Assembly (NCBI GenBank): GCA_029339505.1
Contig: JAQISU010000115.1
Location: 8,307,501-8,371,500, forward strand
From: Unio delphinus
Lineage: Eukaryota > Mollusca > Bivalvia > Unionida > Unionidae
Reading direction: 5' to 3'
Length of the DNA stretch: 64,000 nt
Both the position numbers and the translations under genes were made by a program. A model generated the notes under the pieces. That model was not told the origin of the DNA. It searched no databases and saw only the letters and a list, made by a program, of their open reading frames with translations. Numbering within the stretch: position 1 is the first letter of the stretch; each line of letters starts with the position of its first letter. Below, in pieces: positions 1 to 13,076 of this stretch.

Positions 1-59
1 AATTATGAACCATTCATATCGATGGGTTCTATATCACTCTTGGGTGATTCAGCCAATCC

Positions 60-497
60 CACCCCTATTAAAATTTTAAGGGACACAGGAGTTCTAAGAG
101 TCTTTTATTGTCAGGTACTTTGCCTTTTTCTGAGAAGTCTTCTTCTAATGAAAGTGTTCTTATTAAGAGAGTAGAGTGCGGCTATGTTAATGTTCCTCTC
201 CATTGTGTAAATTTGTCATCAGACTTAGTGTCAGGATCTGTGACAGTCGGAACAGCCTCGGTTTTACCCGTTGAGGGTATTCATTTATTGCTAGGCAACG
301 ACTTAGCTGGAGACAAGGTTGTGGTTAATCCACTTGTAACTGACAAGCCTGATTTGGATCAGAAAGTTGATACAATTGAAAAAGAATTCCCTGATATATT
401 TCAAGCTTGTGCAGTTACCAGAGCTATGGCAAAGAAAGCTCTTGAGAATGATGTTGATGAAGTCAGTATTCCTTTTGCTGACATGTGCATAGGTTAG
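60..497 (+). pseudogene. retroelement aspartic protease region (partial)
   Basis: A retropepsin active-site LRDTG motif is encoded near 76-90, followed by a beta-rich stretch including IHLLLGNDLAGDKV, which resembles the ILG-type flap/end region of Gypsy proteases. The downstream FPDIFQACAVTRAMAKK segment is the linker often found before the integrase zinc finger in metazoan Gypsy-type polyproteins. The D-T-G and the open frame after about 108 are not in one uninterrupted frame, so this is a remnant. It is part of the LTR element covering 1-4297. Confidence 0.6.
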
Positions 498-653
498 GCT
501 TTTGATGAGGTCACTTTTACTCCTTGTTCGGATCAATCAGAAGGTATTGATCATAGTGATCCTCTTTTAACAACTCATTCTCTTTATTCTAATCAGGGTG
601 ATAAACGACAGTCACTTGTCGTCGAACAGGAAAAGGATCCTGAGATCTCCTGT

Positions 654-1645
654 TTGTTTCAAAGGGCCATAAGTGAGACTGAAGCAACTGAAGTTCCTGT
701 CTGTTATTTCATTAAAAATGGGATTCTTATGATAAAATGGAGACATCCCGAGGTACCTGCTTGTGATGAGTGGTCGGTGAACTATCAAATAGTAGTTCCA
801 AAACCTTGCAGAGAGGAAATACTTAATATGGCCCATAAATCTCCTTTGGCTGGTCACTTAGGGATTAATAAAACTTATCACAAGATCTTGACTCACTTCT
901 ATTGGCCAAAAATCAAAAGTGATGTTGCCAAATACTTTAGATCTTGTCATACTTGTCAAATGGTAGGAAAACCCAATCAGAAGATACCTAAGGCTCATCT
1001 ACAACCTATTCCTGCCTTTGACGAACTAATTATTTAGAATTATGGTAGATTGTGTAGGTCCCTTACCCAAGACCAAGTCAGGTAACCAATACATGTTGAC
1101 CATTATGTGTGCGTCAACAAGGTTTCCAGAGGCAATTCCGTTGAGGAATATAAAATCTAAAACAATAGTAAAAGCTTTAATAAAGTTTTTTTACTCAGTA
1201 TGGCCTTCCCAAATCTGTTCAGTCTGATCAAGGTTCAAACTTCATGTCTGGAATTTTCCAACAAGTTATGTATGAATTGGGCATTCAGCAATTCAAATCT
1301 TCTGCCTATCACCCTAAGAGCCAAGTGGCATTAGAAAGATTCCATCAGACTTTGAAAAATAGGATCCGATCATATTGTTTTGATACGAATAAAGATTGGG
1401 ATGAAGGCATTCATTTCCTATTGTATGCTGTTAGAGAATCAGTTCAAGAATCTTTAGGCTTCAATCCCTTTGAACTGGTTTTTGGACACACTGTGCGTGG
1501 ACCATTGAAGTTATTAAAAGAGAAACTTCTTCTAATAAAGATACTGAGATCAATCTTCTTGATTATGTTTCCTATTTTAGATACAAGTTGTCAAAGGCTT
1601 GTGATGTCGCAAGAGCAAATCTACTCTATGATCAATCTAAACTGA
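654..1645 (+). pseudogene. retroelement integrase (zinc finger plus core), frameshifted
   Basis: 654-1037 encodes an H2C2 integrase zinc finger (HKSPLAGHLG ... FRSCHTCQ). It is followed in other frames by the core: DCVGPLPKTKSGNQY (from 1042), then a QSDQGSNF-like stretch spanning the 1227-1244 frame break, then YHPKSQVALERFHQTLKN carrying the catalytic Glu (1244-1645). At least three frame changes separate the pieces (near 1037, 1230 and 1560). The position upstream of the reverse transcriptase is the diagnostic feature of this element. Confidence 0.8.
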
Positions 1646-3409
1646 AATCAAGATATGATAAAAAATCGAAGGAAAGGAGTTTTCAGCCTGGTGATAGAGA
1701 CCTGGCTCTCTTACCAATGCCACAAAATCCTCTTCATGCCAAATATTATGATCCCTACACAGTTGACAAGAAAATTAATGACTTAAATTACATCATAAAT
1801 ACTCCTGGGAGGCGCAAACAAAAACAACTCTGCCATATAAACATGCTAAAAGAGTATATTGAAAGAGATAGTCATGTTAAACCTATAATTAATTTAGTTG
1901 TACCTGCCCCACTCAGTGAAGGAATATCATCAGATTCTACTGATAATGAAATGACGAATCTTTGTAATTCAGAAATTATGAAAGATCTAGACCAGAAACT
2001 TTCACATTTGCAAGTGCAAGAAAGAAATGAACTGAAACAGTTATTATCTGAATATGATCACTTATTTCCAGATGTTCCTACAAGGACAAACAAAATTGTT
2101 CATGACGTTGAAATTGTAAATTCCAAACCTGTCAAACAACATCCATACAGGATGAGTCCACTCAAACAGGAATACTTAAAAAAGGAAATTCAATATTTGC
2201 TGGAGAATGATTTTATCGAGCCCAGTAAAAGTGATTGAAGTTCACCATGCATACTTGTTCCAAAACCAGATAAAACTTTCCGTATGTGCACTGATTATAG
2301 GAAGGTGAACTGTGTGACAAAAACAGATTCATTCCCATTACCAAGAATTGACGATTGTATTGATAAAATCGGGAATGCCAAGTATGTCACCAAATTTGAC
2401 CTACTGAAAGGACTTTGGCAGATTCCACTAACGGAAAGAGCAAAGGAAATCTCGGCATTTGTGACTCCAGATGGACTTTACCAATATAAAGTAATGCCAT
2501 TCGGGATGAAAGGGTCACCAAGTACATTTCAACGTCTCATGAATATGATCACCTCTGGTCTTGAAAATTGTGATGCCTATATAGATGACGTCATCATCTA
2601 CAACGACACCTGGATAGAACATCTAGCAACAATTCGAAAACATTTTTTGACAGATTCACTGATGCATGTTTGACAGTTAATTTATGTAAAAGTGAGTTCT
2701 GCCGTGCTAGTGTGACTTTCTTAGGACATATTGTGGGACATGGACAAGTTAAACCAAAAGATGGTAAGATTGAGGCTATTTCTAAATTCCCTGTGCCTGA
2801 AAATAGAAAGCAACTGATGCGATTTTTAGGTATGGCCGGATACTATCGGAAAGTTTGTACCAATTTTTCTATACTTGCAGAACCCCTGACAAATTTATTA
2901 ATGAAGAAGAACAAGTTCTTTTGGACTGTAAAATGTCAGGAGGCGTTTGACAGTTAAAAGCCATAATTGAAACAGCACCTGTTCCTGCAGCTCCAAATTT
3001 TAGTCAGTCTTTCAAATTATCTGTCGATGCAAGTGATGTTGGTGTTGGAGCAGTTTTAATTCAAGAAGACAAAAATGGTATTGAACATCCAGTGTGCTAT
3101 TTTTCAAAGAAATAAAATAAGCACCAGAGAAATTATTCAACTATCGAGAAGGAATGTTTGGCATTGATTTTGGCTTTACAATATTTTGAAGTTTATCTTA
3201 GTTCAGCTCCTTCTTCCATTATAGTTTTTAGTGACCACAACCCCTTTACTTTCATCGGCAAGATGAAAAATAAAAATCAAAGATCACTAAGGTGTAGTTT
3301 GTTATTGCAGGAATATAATCTTGACATCCGGCACATCAAGGGAAAAGATAATTTAATAGCAGACGCTCTTTCCCGTGTAAAACAATATATTATATCATAC
3401 ACTGTGTAA
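1588..3409 (+). pseudogene. reverse transcriptase and RNase H of Gmr1-like element
   Basis: After an integrase C-terminal GPY-like region, the frame continues into an RT leader (VKQHPYRMSP near 2120-2160) and the RT core: MCTDYRKVN, TKFDLLKGLWQIPL, PFGMKGSPSTFQRLMN and the catalytic YIDDVIIY box near 2580. The thumb/connection follows (FLGHIVGHG, from 2670). RNase H starts near 3015 (SVDASDVGVGAVL) and continues to ALSRV at about 3385. Breaks: TGA at 2236-2238, a frameshift near 2667, a stop at 2955-2957, and a stop within RNase H near 3112. The translation ends at 3409, about 100 bases before the LTR. Confidence 0.85.
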
Positions 3410-3504
3410 TTTATACGAGTTCTTTTAACCTCAGGTGTAAATTGGTTTGTGGTAAAAAGAAAGTTTTATCATATAAACCTTTCTGTTTATTTTATGGGGG
3501 AAGG

Positions 3505-4297
3505 TGTTACGTATATTTGATTTAATTCATTTAATTTTATTTTAATTGTTTGTTTGTCAGATTCAAATTTGACATTTTAAGTTTAAGATTCATTCCTTGG
3601 GAGATGACCTGTACTTTACAAATAAACACCAGATGTTGACCTCATTTCTGACCTGGCTTCAGAGTTGTAAACAAGCTTTTAAAATGATTGGTTGATTCCA
3701 AGGACATTATGGAGCTTTGTTGTAAACATTTTTCTATTTTTAGTTGGGTAATACAGTGTGCACGAGATTTTTTGAACGTAAATTTGTTCTAAAGATTCTA
3801 GAAGATCATGTGACCCCTTCCTTGTTTATGTAAAATTATGTTTTGGAGCGAACTATTTAGTAGACGTTGGGCTGTTAGAATACTAAGTTGTGTGCCGTTT
3901 TGAGTGATTTTAAATTACCTTGTATTGGAAATTATTTTAATTTGTTTTGATCAAGAGGATTTATTTTGTTATTATCTGGAAAATAATTGTGTTTATTGAA
4001 TTTCAAAGGACCAGAACTGACTTCATCACGTGACATCGTCTTCCATCTTGGATGCTTCACCAAGATTCGAACTGGGAATTATTAGGACATATTATTACCA
4101 GGACTTTTTCAATTTAACTAGTGGATTATATTTTGAATAATTTTTTGGATTAATTTTGGAATTGATTCTTAAAACCGTAAGTTTATTTTTCTTTTCTGGA
4201 AAATATTTGTGCTCAATAAATTGTTTATTAAGTTTTTACAAGCTTGTTGTTTTCACTTTTTCTATGTTACTGTTTATTCGAGCCTAAGCACGTAACA
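3505..4297 (+). repeat. 3' LTR of the Gmr1-like element
   Basis: The 793-bp segment starts TGTTACG and ends CGTAACA, a matched inverted terminal heptamer of the TG...CA type. It is immediately preceded by a purine run (ATGGGGGAAGG, 3493-3503) that can serve as the polypurine tract. An AATAAA lies near 4215, consistent with the R-region polyadenylation signal. A short TA run follows the LTR. Confidence 0.75.
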
Positions 4298-5298
4298 CTA
4301 TATATATATAATTTTTATGCTTATTGTCGAGTCAGATTACTATAATAATTCAATATTGGATGTGGTATGTTGTTTGTGTCTATCAAGGTGGGGGTGTAGG
4401 TGTAAATGTGCCCATTTAAATTCACTGTGTAGGCAGTATATGTACGTTTTAAAAGTCTGGTTCTCCGATTCATTTCACATTATGATCTTAATATCAGTAT
4501 TGTTCATAACGAGATCCACCAGTCTGATAATAGCTCACTTAAGATAGACTAATAGTTTTGTTTAGTTACGGATTATACTTATGATGGCATATGAACATTT
4601 TAGTTGGGTTTTTACATGTAGTGGAGATCACGGCATTAATTTTGAAAGGACGCGATATTACGTTCATGGTGGAGTTTTTCGCTAACATTTTACACAAACG
4701 AGACAGTCGACGTTACAACTTTACCAGGAATTCGCCTAGAGTGCGAAATGAAACAGTCCAATATTTTATGTTGCCTACAGTTTAAAACTTGGTCACTGGA
4801 ATCGCTGTGTACTGCATTGATCGTGACTCGAAATGACCGTTCCAACCATTAGCCGTATATTTGTATTTCTCGATTCCGTTCTTTTTCAGTCTCTATGCTG
4901 TGTTGCATATATATAACTGACATGAACTTTGACCATCGTTATTCTAAATTGTCTTGTTTCATTGAGGAATGATTTTGCGTTTGTTTGGTCTTCTTTTTAG
5001 AACGTCTTACCCATTCTACCAGGATGACGACAAACTCACGCCATAAGTTTATCGTATGGCTTAAACTTTAGCAAAGTACGATAATGTGGTCCAACAAAGT
5101 TTTGATTTTATTGCTCTGGTTTATCCTCCCCACTTCGCATACACTTACTTTAGCTCCTTTTTGATACACGATGGGCAGAACAGGTTGTGGTCTTAAGAAT
5201 TTAAAATTTGGATTTTAGAGCTTTGGTTTATCCTCTCCACTTGGCATAAATTGAGTTTACCCTTTTTTGCAGCACGCGTAATATAACAGGTAGTGGTC
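4298..5298. other. intergenic, no gene recognised
   Basis: AT-rich DNA with only short open frames and no recognisable domain. Two similar stretches are visible near 5115-5135 and 5222-5245 (TGGTTTATCCTC followed by CCACTT and CATA), followed by related sequence (TGTGGTCTTAAG near 5185 and 5290). They suggest a local ~107-bp diverged tandem duplication. Nothing else is supported. Confidence 0.4.
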
Positions 5299-5694
5299 TT
5301 AAGTATTTAATGCAGGATTAACTCTTGATGGTCTTAATATCGGTGCTCTCCTTAATCTATCGGCTAGAAACATTCCACTGATGAAGCAGACTACAGCTAA
5401 TAAGGCAACGACGACGGAAATTACTACCGATAGAACAGACGCTGACATAGAATACGTTCCTTCTTGATAAGGAGTCAACACGTATGTAGCCTCTTTTCTT
5501 GGAACATTTTGTTTAATATCCTTTACGAAAACAGTGACTTCATCTATTAAACCGTCCTGTTCATCATCTTTTCCATTGTGTAGTTCCTCGTCCATCCTGT
5601 TATCACAATCATTGTCAATTCCATCACCGTTACCGCCATTAGGCGGTGTCGTTTTTACACATGCGTCATAAATGCTGGTAATACGCATGCCCAT
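5299..5694 (-). CDS. possible 3' exon of a host single-pass membrane protein
   Basis: The frame encodes a segment with repeated acidic Gly/Asp motifs (GDGIDNDCDNRMDEE, then NGKDDEQDGLIDE), a membrane-spanning stretch (VLSVVISVVVALLAVVCFISG) and a short basic tail (LADRLRRAP). The DGIDNDCDxxxDEE / NGxDDxxDGxIDE pattern recurs in invertebrate secreted and membrane proteins, next to thrombospondin or IgGFc-binding-like domains. Here it is seen without those domains, so upstream exons would lie to the right, or this is a displaced fragment. A possible acceptor AG precedes it near 5710. The exact exon start is not determined. Whether the gene is functional is unknown. Confidence 0.4.
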   Translation of the reverse strand: MGMRITSIYDACVKTTPPNGGNGDGIDNDCDNRMDEELHNGKDDEQDGLIDEVTVFVKDIKQNVPRKEATYVLTPYQEGTYSMSASVLSVVISVVVALLAVVCFISGMFLADRLRRAPILRPSRVNPALNT

Positions 5695-7669
<1,975 letters not shown>

Positions 7670-7963
7670 ACGTTTTGTCGGAGAAATATCTTGTTCAGGA
7701 GTACCTTCATTAAAGGTATTTAAATACTCTATGCATTTATATTTTAAAACATAACTTTGTTGTATTTTACATATGTTGCACCTTGTTATTTGTAAGCTAA
7801 ATGTATTTCTTTTCGTTCATAAATAACACAAAACAAAGTGTTTACATTTCTCAAATTGTTCCTTTTTCATGTCTGTCTGTATGTCTGTATGTCTGACTGA
7901 CTGACTGACTTTATTTCCTCTTCAAAAGATATTTCAGTAGTAAATTGTTCCTTTTAAAGAAAC

Positions 7964-7964
<1 letters not shown>

Positions 7965-8019
<55 letters not shown>

Positions 8020-8020
8020 C

Positions 8021-8071
<51 letters not shown>
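7965..8071. repeat. (TA)n microsatellite, bipartite
   Basis: Two TA tracts flanking an ACCAA interruption near 8018. A short (CTGT/CTGA)n-like stretch lies upstream at about 7872-7910. Confidence 0.95.
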
Positions 8072-8073
<2 letters not shown>

Positions 8074-8439
8074 ACCAAAAGTAAAAAACACGCAGTTTCT
8101 AAACACTTGCAAACGAGCTATATACGCAACATAGATTAAGAGAGGAAAATAAATTAATTTGAACTACTTACATTCGATTGGAACGTTTTAAATTGATTGA
8201 CATGTTCTCCCTAACTTAGAACACATGTGAATAATTTAACAGATATGAATGAAATGGATCAATATCCCTAATTTACTGCACAATCAGAATATCAGATATC
8301 ATTTTAAAGTACAATTGCTCTTCTATACATTGTGTCTATTCCATCAGCCACCATACACATGGATGCCTGCCATGATTGATGATCCATATAATCAAAGATG
8401 TCCACTTTCTTGCCCAAAATGATATGAAGTAATGAGTCA

Positions 8440-8527
8440 TGTATGTATGTATGTATGTATGTATGTATGTATGTATGTATGTATGTATGTATGTATGTAT
8501 GTGTCTGTGTGTGTGTGTGTGTGTGTG
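8440..8527. repeat. (ATGT)n followed by (GT)n microsatellite
   Basis: About 15 tandem copies of ATGT and then a GT run. The reading frames it produces are poly-Tyr/Ile/His artefacts. Confidence 0.95.
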
Positions 8528-9033
8528 ATCAGTTTATGTAGTTTAGCAATTTTTTCAAGAAAATGAGTAACGTTCCAAGCGCAATGCAATCCAACAACAA
8601 ATATGTCGATACCAAAGACAAAAATAGGTAAATACAGATATATCTCTTTAAACAAAATGTACATATTATTTCATTTATATGCATTAAAAAGTCTCACTAA
8701 TTTATAAATCTGTAAAATAATAAAACTTACCAAGCTATGATAACTCGAGGCTTACTTTTGAGTGCATGTTTATAATTTAAATTCACTGCAATTTTCATTC
8801 GAGTTTTATGCAGCCAACATATTAATGAAAATAACAATATGATATAGAATTGCAACATGTTATTATCTTAGACTATACAAAGCAGCATTTCATTACAATA
8901 AATTATAAACTCTAGAAGTAATTTTCACATGAAAAGACCATGAATATATAAGGCCTTTGTCAGTGTATGCACTATTATCCGTGGATTTGACCAATATACT
9001 TACTATGGAATGGATTTTCTAATTCTAACACTT
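8528..9033. other. intergenic, 3' flank of TRIM-like pseudogene
   Basis: AT-rich sequence with no coding signal seen. On the minus strand it would correspond to the 3' untranslated flank of the adjacent TRIM-like pseudogene. Confidence 0.4.
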
Positions 9034-11071
9034 TTAGTCACACATGTCATTCATTTCAACAACATCACAGTTATAGTATGTTACAAAGAATCTGTCTATG
9101 TCTTTGTAGAATTTTATTGCGAATGGTCCCTTCTTTTCTTCTTTCTTTGTTATCAGTGTCTTGATCAATTTGCCGTCCGTTGATATCTGTTGGACATTGA
9201 ACGACTCGTAACCACACAGGAAAATGTTACCCTCTCTGTCACTATCAATGCCGCGTGGTCCTTTCATGTGCTGATCGGTGTAAGTAAACCAGACATTCCA
9301 GAATGTGTTGTAGGCAACCATTTTATTCCCATCATAATATGATATGTATATGATTGTTTCAGATTTATTTATTTTGACATAAAGGGGACATAATGGTTTC
9401 TCACTTTGATAACTGTCCGGTCGGAAAGTTCTGATCTCTGAACCATTAATATCTAATATCAGGATACTATGTTCGTCACGTCCTGTAGTGATCACTAATT
9501 GATCCTTAATCACTCCTATATCACAACACCGGAGCCTTGTTTTGATCTCTCTGACACTGTGCATCTTGTCATCTATGCCAAAGACAAGAATGGTCTTTTC
9601 AAAGGGTAAAGTCACGGCCATGTTGTTGTCAGGTAGGATGCAAGCATTCCATGGCTTGCCTTGGAGTTTCATACTCTCTTGCAACTGAAAAGTTTCTCCC
9701 TACACTTTAAGTTTCTTATTGCTATAATCGACAAAAATATGCTTCGCTCTTTGAAGTGTCAGAACATCCGATATGTAACATGGTGATGTATCATCCGATA
9801 GTTTCACATTGAACTCAGATACTTTCACAGCTTTTCTGTCCTTTAACGGCGTTCCACTGAATCCACTAACAGTCTCCGCTGTTGGCTGCGATGGTGCTAC
9901 TACGGGACATATGGGTAGTTTTGGTTTAGATGGAGTCACCGTTATTTGTCCAAATGTATTTAAGTCATTAATCAAATCCTGTAGTCTTTTATTAACGTCT
10001 TACCCAATTTTGATATATTTCAATTCTTCTTGATACTCCGATATAGCTTTAAAATATCTGTTTTGATTCTTCTCCATGTTGTGGAGCATTATGACCTTCT
10101 GGACCTCTGACCCGTGGGTCATCACAAGGTCAAGTTGAGCCAGGTCACTGCCAATCGCAGAACTCAAACTCTGTCCACTGGCCTCTTGATTATGTAGGGT
10201 CAAATCTTCAGCTTTATGATTTCCTTCAACATAAGCAATTAAATCATCCTCGAGTTTCTGTAGTTTGGCATTTAGTTCTGCTCTGAGACTCCGGATTTGC
10301 TGTAAAATGGCAGATTTGTCATGCTGAATATCATCGGCGTTTTCTTTTACCTTGCTTGTTTTTTGTTTCATGTGTTCTCCGATATTACGTATGTTGGTCT
10401 CCAACTATTTTGATTTTGCTTTTGCATCAAAAGTCTTTATCATGTCGTCAATCGGAATGACTCTTTCACATTTTCTATGTTCAAGGAATCCACATGTATT
10501 ACAACAAAGTGAACTGTGATCCATACAATATAATTTGATGCTTTTATTGAGATGATTAAGACATTTTTCTATGGCGGATAGGTTGGGAATCCTAATTCTA
10601 GTGTCATAGTCTGTGCTCAAATCGACAACATCGTGTGAAATACGTGAAAGGGTTTCATTATGGTGGTTTTTACATAATGTGCACAGGAATTTTTTTACAG
10701 TCTTTACAAAATGATTTTGCTGACGTTTCTCTATTCCACTTGAGACAAATATCACAGGATTTCTCACCAAACGTTTCCACTGCTACATCCAATACAGATG
10801 ATACAATACTTTTTACTGGAAATAACTCTGCCCACTGGTCGACACTCGCTGTGGTATAGGGTAATGTTGTGTCCACCCTGCATACCGGGCAAGGAAAACA
10901 TGCCTGAGGAGTCCCCCTGTTGATCACTTTACTGTTAATATGTGACTGAAGACATAAATTACAATAGGTATGTCCGCATGGCAGCACTTTCGGTCTTCTA
11001 AGCGTCTCTAGGCAAATGGGACATTGTAAGACTTGAGCAAATCGTCCCTCTGTCGGTAAAGTAGTCGCCAT
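9034..11071 (-). pseudogene. TRIM-like RING/B-box/coiled-coil protein, broken
   Basis: The start at 11071 (MATTLPTEG) leads into a C3HC4 RING finger (CPICLETL ... CGHTYCNLCLQSH ... CPVCRVD), then a first zinc motif (SCDICLKW ... FCKDCK), a B-box (YCMDHSSLCCNTCGFLEHRKC), a coiled coil (about 10000-10404) and a C-terminal region (9034-9684) reading like NHL/beta-propeller strands (GRDEHSILILDINGSEIRTF, GPRGIDSDREGNIFLCGY). This is the layout of the expanded, often single-exon, invertebrate TRIM56/TRIM71-like E3 ligases. One frameshift lies between the RING and B-box parts (10670-10770). Three in-frame stops follow in one frame: TAG at 10405-10407, TAA at 10000-10002, TAG at 9700-9702. No introns are evident. 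Confidence 0.8.
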
Positions 11072-11345
11072 TTCATTCCAGTTTATTCACGACCTAAATT
11101 ATTTTATGATAAAGCTATGATGGTTTCTTCCAGGTATCATCTAGTTTAAGTGATGTCATAATGCTGTAAATAGCTCATGCAAATATATTCATCTAACCAT
11201 GTGTATTTAGTGCCAGCGGTAAGGTAAACAAAAGGGTATTTATATTAGGTGTCATTCTACGGTAATAATATGGAAACAAAAACCCAAAGTATTTTCATCT
11301 ATCAACATATGTGAAATCTATCTTATAAGCTCTCGTTCCTTTCCA
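11072..11345. other. 5' flank of TRIM-like pseudogene
   Basis: No coding signal. It would contain the promoter of the minus-strand TRIM-like gene, but no convincing TATA or other element was identified. Confidence 0.3.
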
Positions 11346-11355
11346 GTGCTATTTC

Positions 11356-11492
<137 letters not shown>

Positions 11493-12017
11493 GTTTGTAA
11501 AACGGCGAAACTGCGACATCAGTGTGAATACACACTAACATACCGGGGACACACCTCGAAACGGGGACGTCCCCGTTTTGTAATGGCTGCTAATATGGAC
11601 TGCCATGACCTTACTGAGTGATAAAAACCTTGAAATTAGCGTATCTGAACATGTCCCCATTTTGTCGGTATTTTTTCACATCATGCCATACACAACTATA
11701 CACACGTCCTGTTCAAACTAAAAACCCCGTGTGTATCAGTCGAAAAACCACGTCCGAGTTTACGCGATAAAAATTCATACTGCTTCGCTGTCAACTCGCG
11801 CACTTTGCTTCAAATTACTCACTGAAGATACCGTCGAAATCTTACAGGATTAAAATGAATTATGTAAACAGACATGTATTTATTATATAGATCTTTTTTA
11901 ACACTGCTGATGTACAAATAATGTACCTAACAAAAACATTCATTTAAATTATGTTTGACTCAGCAGTAAATTGTCAAACATCTCTCATCTTTTCCTGGTT
12001 GATCTGCAGTTCCATTC
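11493..12017. other. intergenic with a perfect 20-bp palindrome
   Basis: No gene is recognised. A perfect palindrome AAACGGGGACGTCCCCGTTT lies at 11559-11578 within a short GC-richer island, and related GGGGAC/GTCCCC words occur nearby (11545, 11650). This may be a remnant of a small transposon or SINE, but no ends could be defined. Confidence 0.4.
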
Positions 12018-12024
12018 TCTCTCT

Positions 12025-12073
<49 letters not shown>

Positions 12074-12077
12074 TCTG

Positions 12078-12166
<89 letters not shown>
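12018..12166. repeat. (CT)n then (TA)n microsatellite
   Basis: About 110 bp of CT with sporadic G/T substitutions, then about 35 bp of TA directly abutting the end of Polinton B. Confidence 0.95.
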
Positions 12167-12167
<1 letters not shown>

Positions 12168-12169
<2 letters not shown>

Positions 12170-12458
12170 GTAATATGGGGCACTATGGGGACAATGGAAA
12201 ATCCAGTCAAAAACAGCTTGGGGCACTATGGGGACAAGATTTATAGGGACAATGGGAAATCCAGTGAAAAACAGCTTGGGGCACTATGGGGACAAAACAG
12301 CTTGGGCCTGGATAGGGACAAGGGAAATGGAACAGGGTGGGCCTGTATAGGGACAAGGGAAATTGAACAGGGTGGGTCTATATAGGGACAAGGGAAAAAA
12401 AGGGTGGCAATGAAAGTTACTATCTTTTCGAGACCTATGAGTGGCCCTGAAAAGGGCC
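12168..12458. repeat. terminal inverted repeat of Polinton B (left end)
   Basis: It starts AGTAATATGGGGCACTATGG next to a TA microsatellite. Subrepeats follow (GGGGACAAGGGAAAT, CAGCTTGGGGCACTATGGGG) that match the TIR of Polinton A, except that B mostly has GGGACAA where A has GCGACAA. The first AGT of the A terminus is not clearly present, so the outermost bases are lost or merged with the TA tract. The partner TIR would lie beyond 64000. Confidence 0.8.
12443..12458 (-). terminator. histone-type 3' stem-loop (B, outermost gene)
   Basis: The minus strand reads GGCCCTTTTCAGGGCC: a 6-bp GGCCCT/AGGGCC stem around a TTTC loop. It is followed by ACTC and then by a purine-rich CGAAAAGATAG about 10 nt downstream. 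It lies 18 nt after the stop codon of the gene ending at 12476. It matches the replication-dependent histone mRNA 3'-end consensus. Confidence 0.8.
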
Positions 12459-12475
12459 TTTGGATACTTCTTCTT

Positions 12476-12978
12476 TTATTTTCTGCCTTTGTTCCACCAC
12501 CTTTTGATTTTACCAATAATTCCCTTTTTCTTCTTCTTTTCGTCCTCGGGAATCCAGTCAGGATGTCCCATAGCTCTAAACTTCTCTTGTATCTGTATCC
12601 AATTATTATTTAATCTTTCAAAGTTTTCTTTCTTTTTTTGGTTTTCATTGTCCTTTCTCTCCTTTCTTTCCTTACTCCAGTTATCTTTTATCTTCTTCAC
12701 TTCTTCTAATAGCTCCTTTCTCATCAGTTCTTCAGCTTTCTTGAGCGTGTCCAAACCCTTTTGGACATGGGGGTACTCTGTCAAGATATTATCCCAAAAG
12801 CACTTGACGTTTTCGACAATATCTATCACTTGCTTCAATGTCCCCACTCTAACATAGGGTGGGTTAATGCAGCCTCGTAACTTTTTGGCTTCTTCTTCTA
12901 GCATTCCTCCTAAGAGCTCCCTGGCTATTTTCAGTCTTTTTGCAAAGTCCAAACTCTTCGTAATCTTCCATTTACTAA

Positions 12979-12990
<12 letters not shown>
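12476..12990 (-). pseudogene. early coiled-coil protein, 5'-truncated (B copy)
   Basis: This is homologous to the A gene at 49375-49947. It shares NWSKERKE, EKFRAMGHPDWIPE and the C-terminal GIIGKIKRWWN segment. The N-terminal ~60 residues and the promoter are missing. The frame runs upstream directly into a (CA)n tract (12980-13075), so a deletion or microsatellite expansion has removed about 0.67 kb relative to A. Function is unknown; the body is predicted to be helical and highly charged. Confidence 0.7.
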
Positions 12991-13026
<36 letters not shown>

Positions 13027-13076
13027 ATACACACACACACACGCACGCACGCACGCACACGCACACACACACACAC
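12980..13076. repeat. (AC)n microsatellite replacing an intergenic region of Polinton B
   Basis: The AC tract has ACGC interruptions. It sits exactly between the two early genes that in Polinton A are separated by a 68-bp tandem repeat array and a promoter, and it extends the upstream gene with a poly-Val/Cys frame. Confidence 0.9.

Larger units (their letters stand above)
1..4297 (+). mobile_element. Gmr1-like Ty3/Gypsy LTR retrotransposon, decayed, 5' part outside window
   Basis: The segment reads, in order, retropepsin (DTG near 82-90), an integrase HHCC zinc finger and core (about 800-1500), reverse transcriptase (about 2040-2960), RNase H (about 3010-3390) and then a 3' LTR. In ordinary Ty3/Gypsy elements the integrase lies after RNase H. 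Integrase upstream of RT, together with Gypsy-type RT (YIDD box), is the known arrangement of Gmr1-like elements. The coding frame is broken by several frameshifts and stops, so the copy is dead. The gag region and 5' LTR would lie before position 1. The domain order is read directly; the family assignment is inferred from that order. Confidence 0.85.

Noticed and set aside
4317..4785. Two short plus-strand frames after the LTR
   Set aside because: No domain, start context or conservation evidence.
12185..12613. Plus-strand frames over the B terminal repeat
   Set aside because: Translations of TIR subrepeats and antisense of an early gene.
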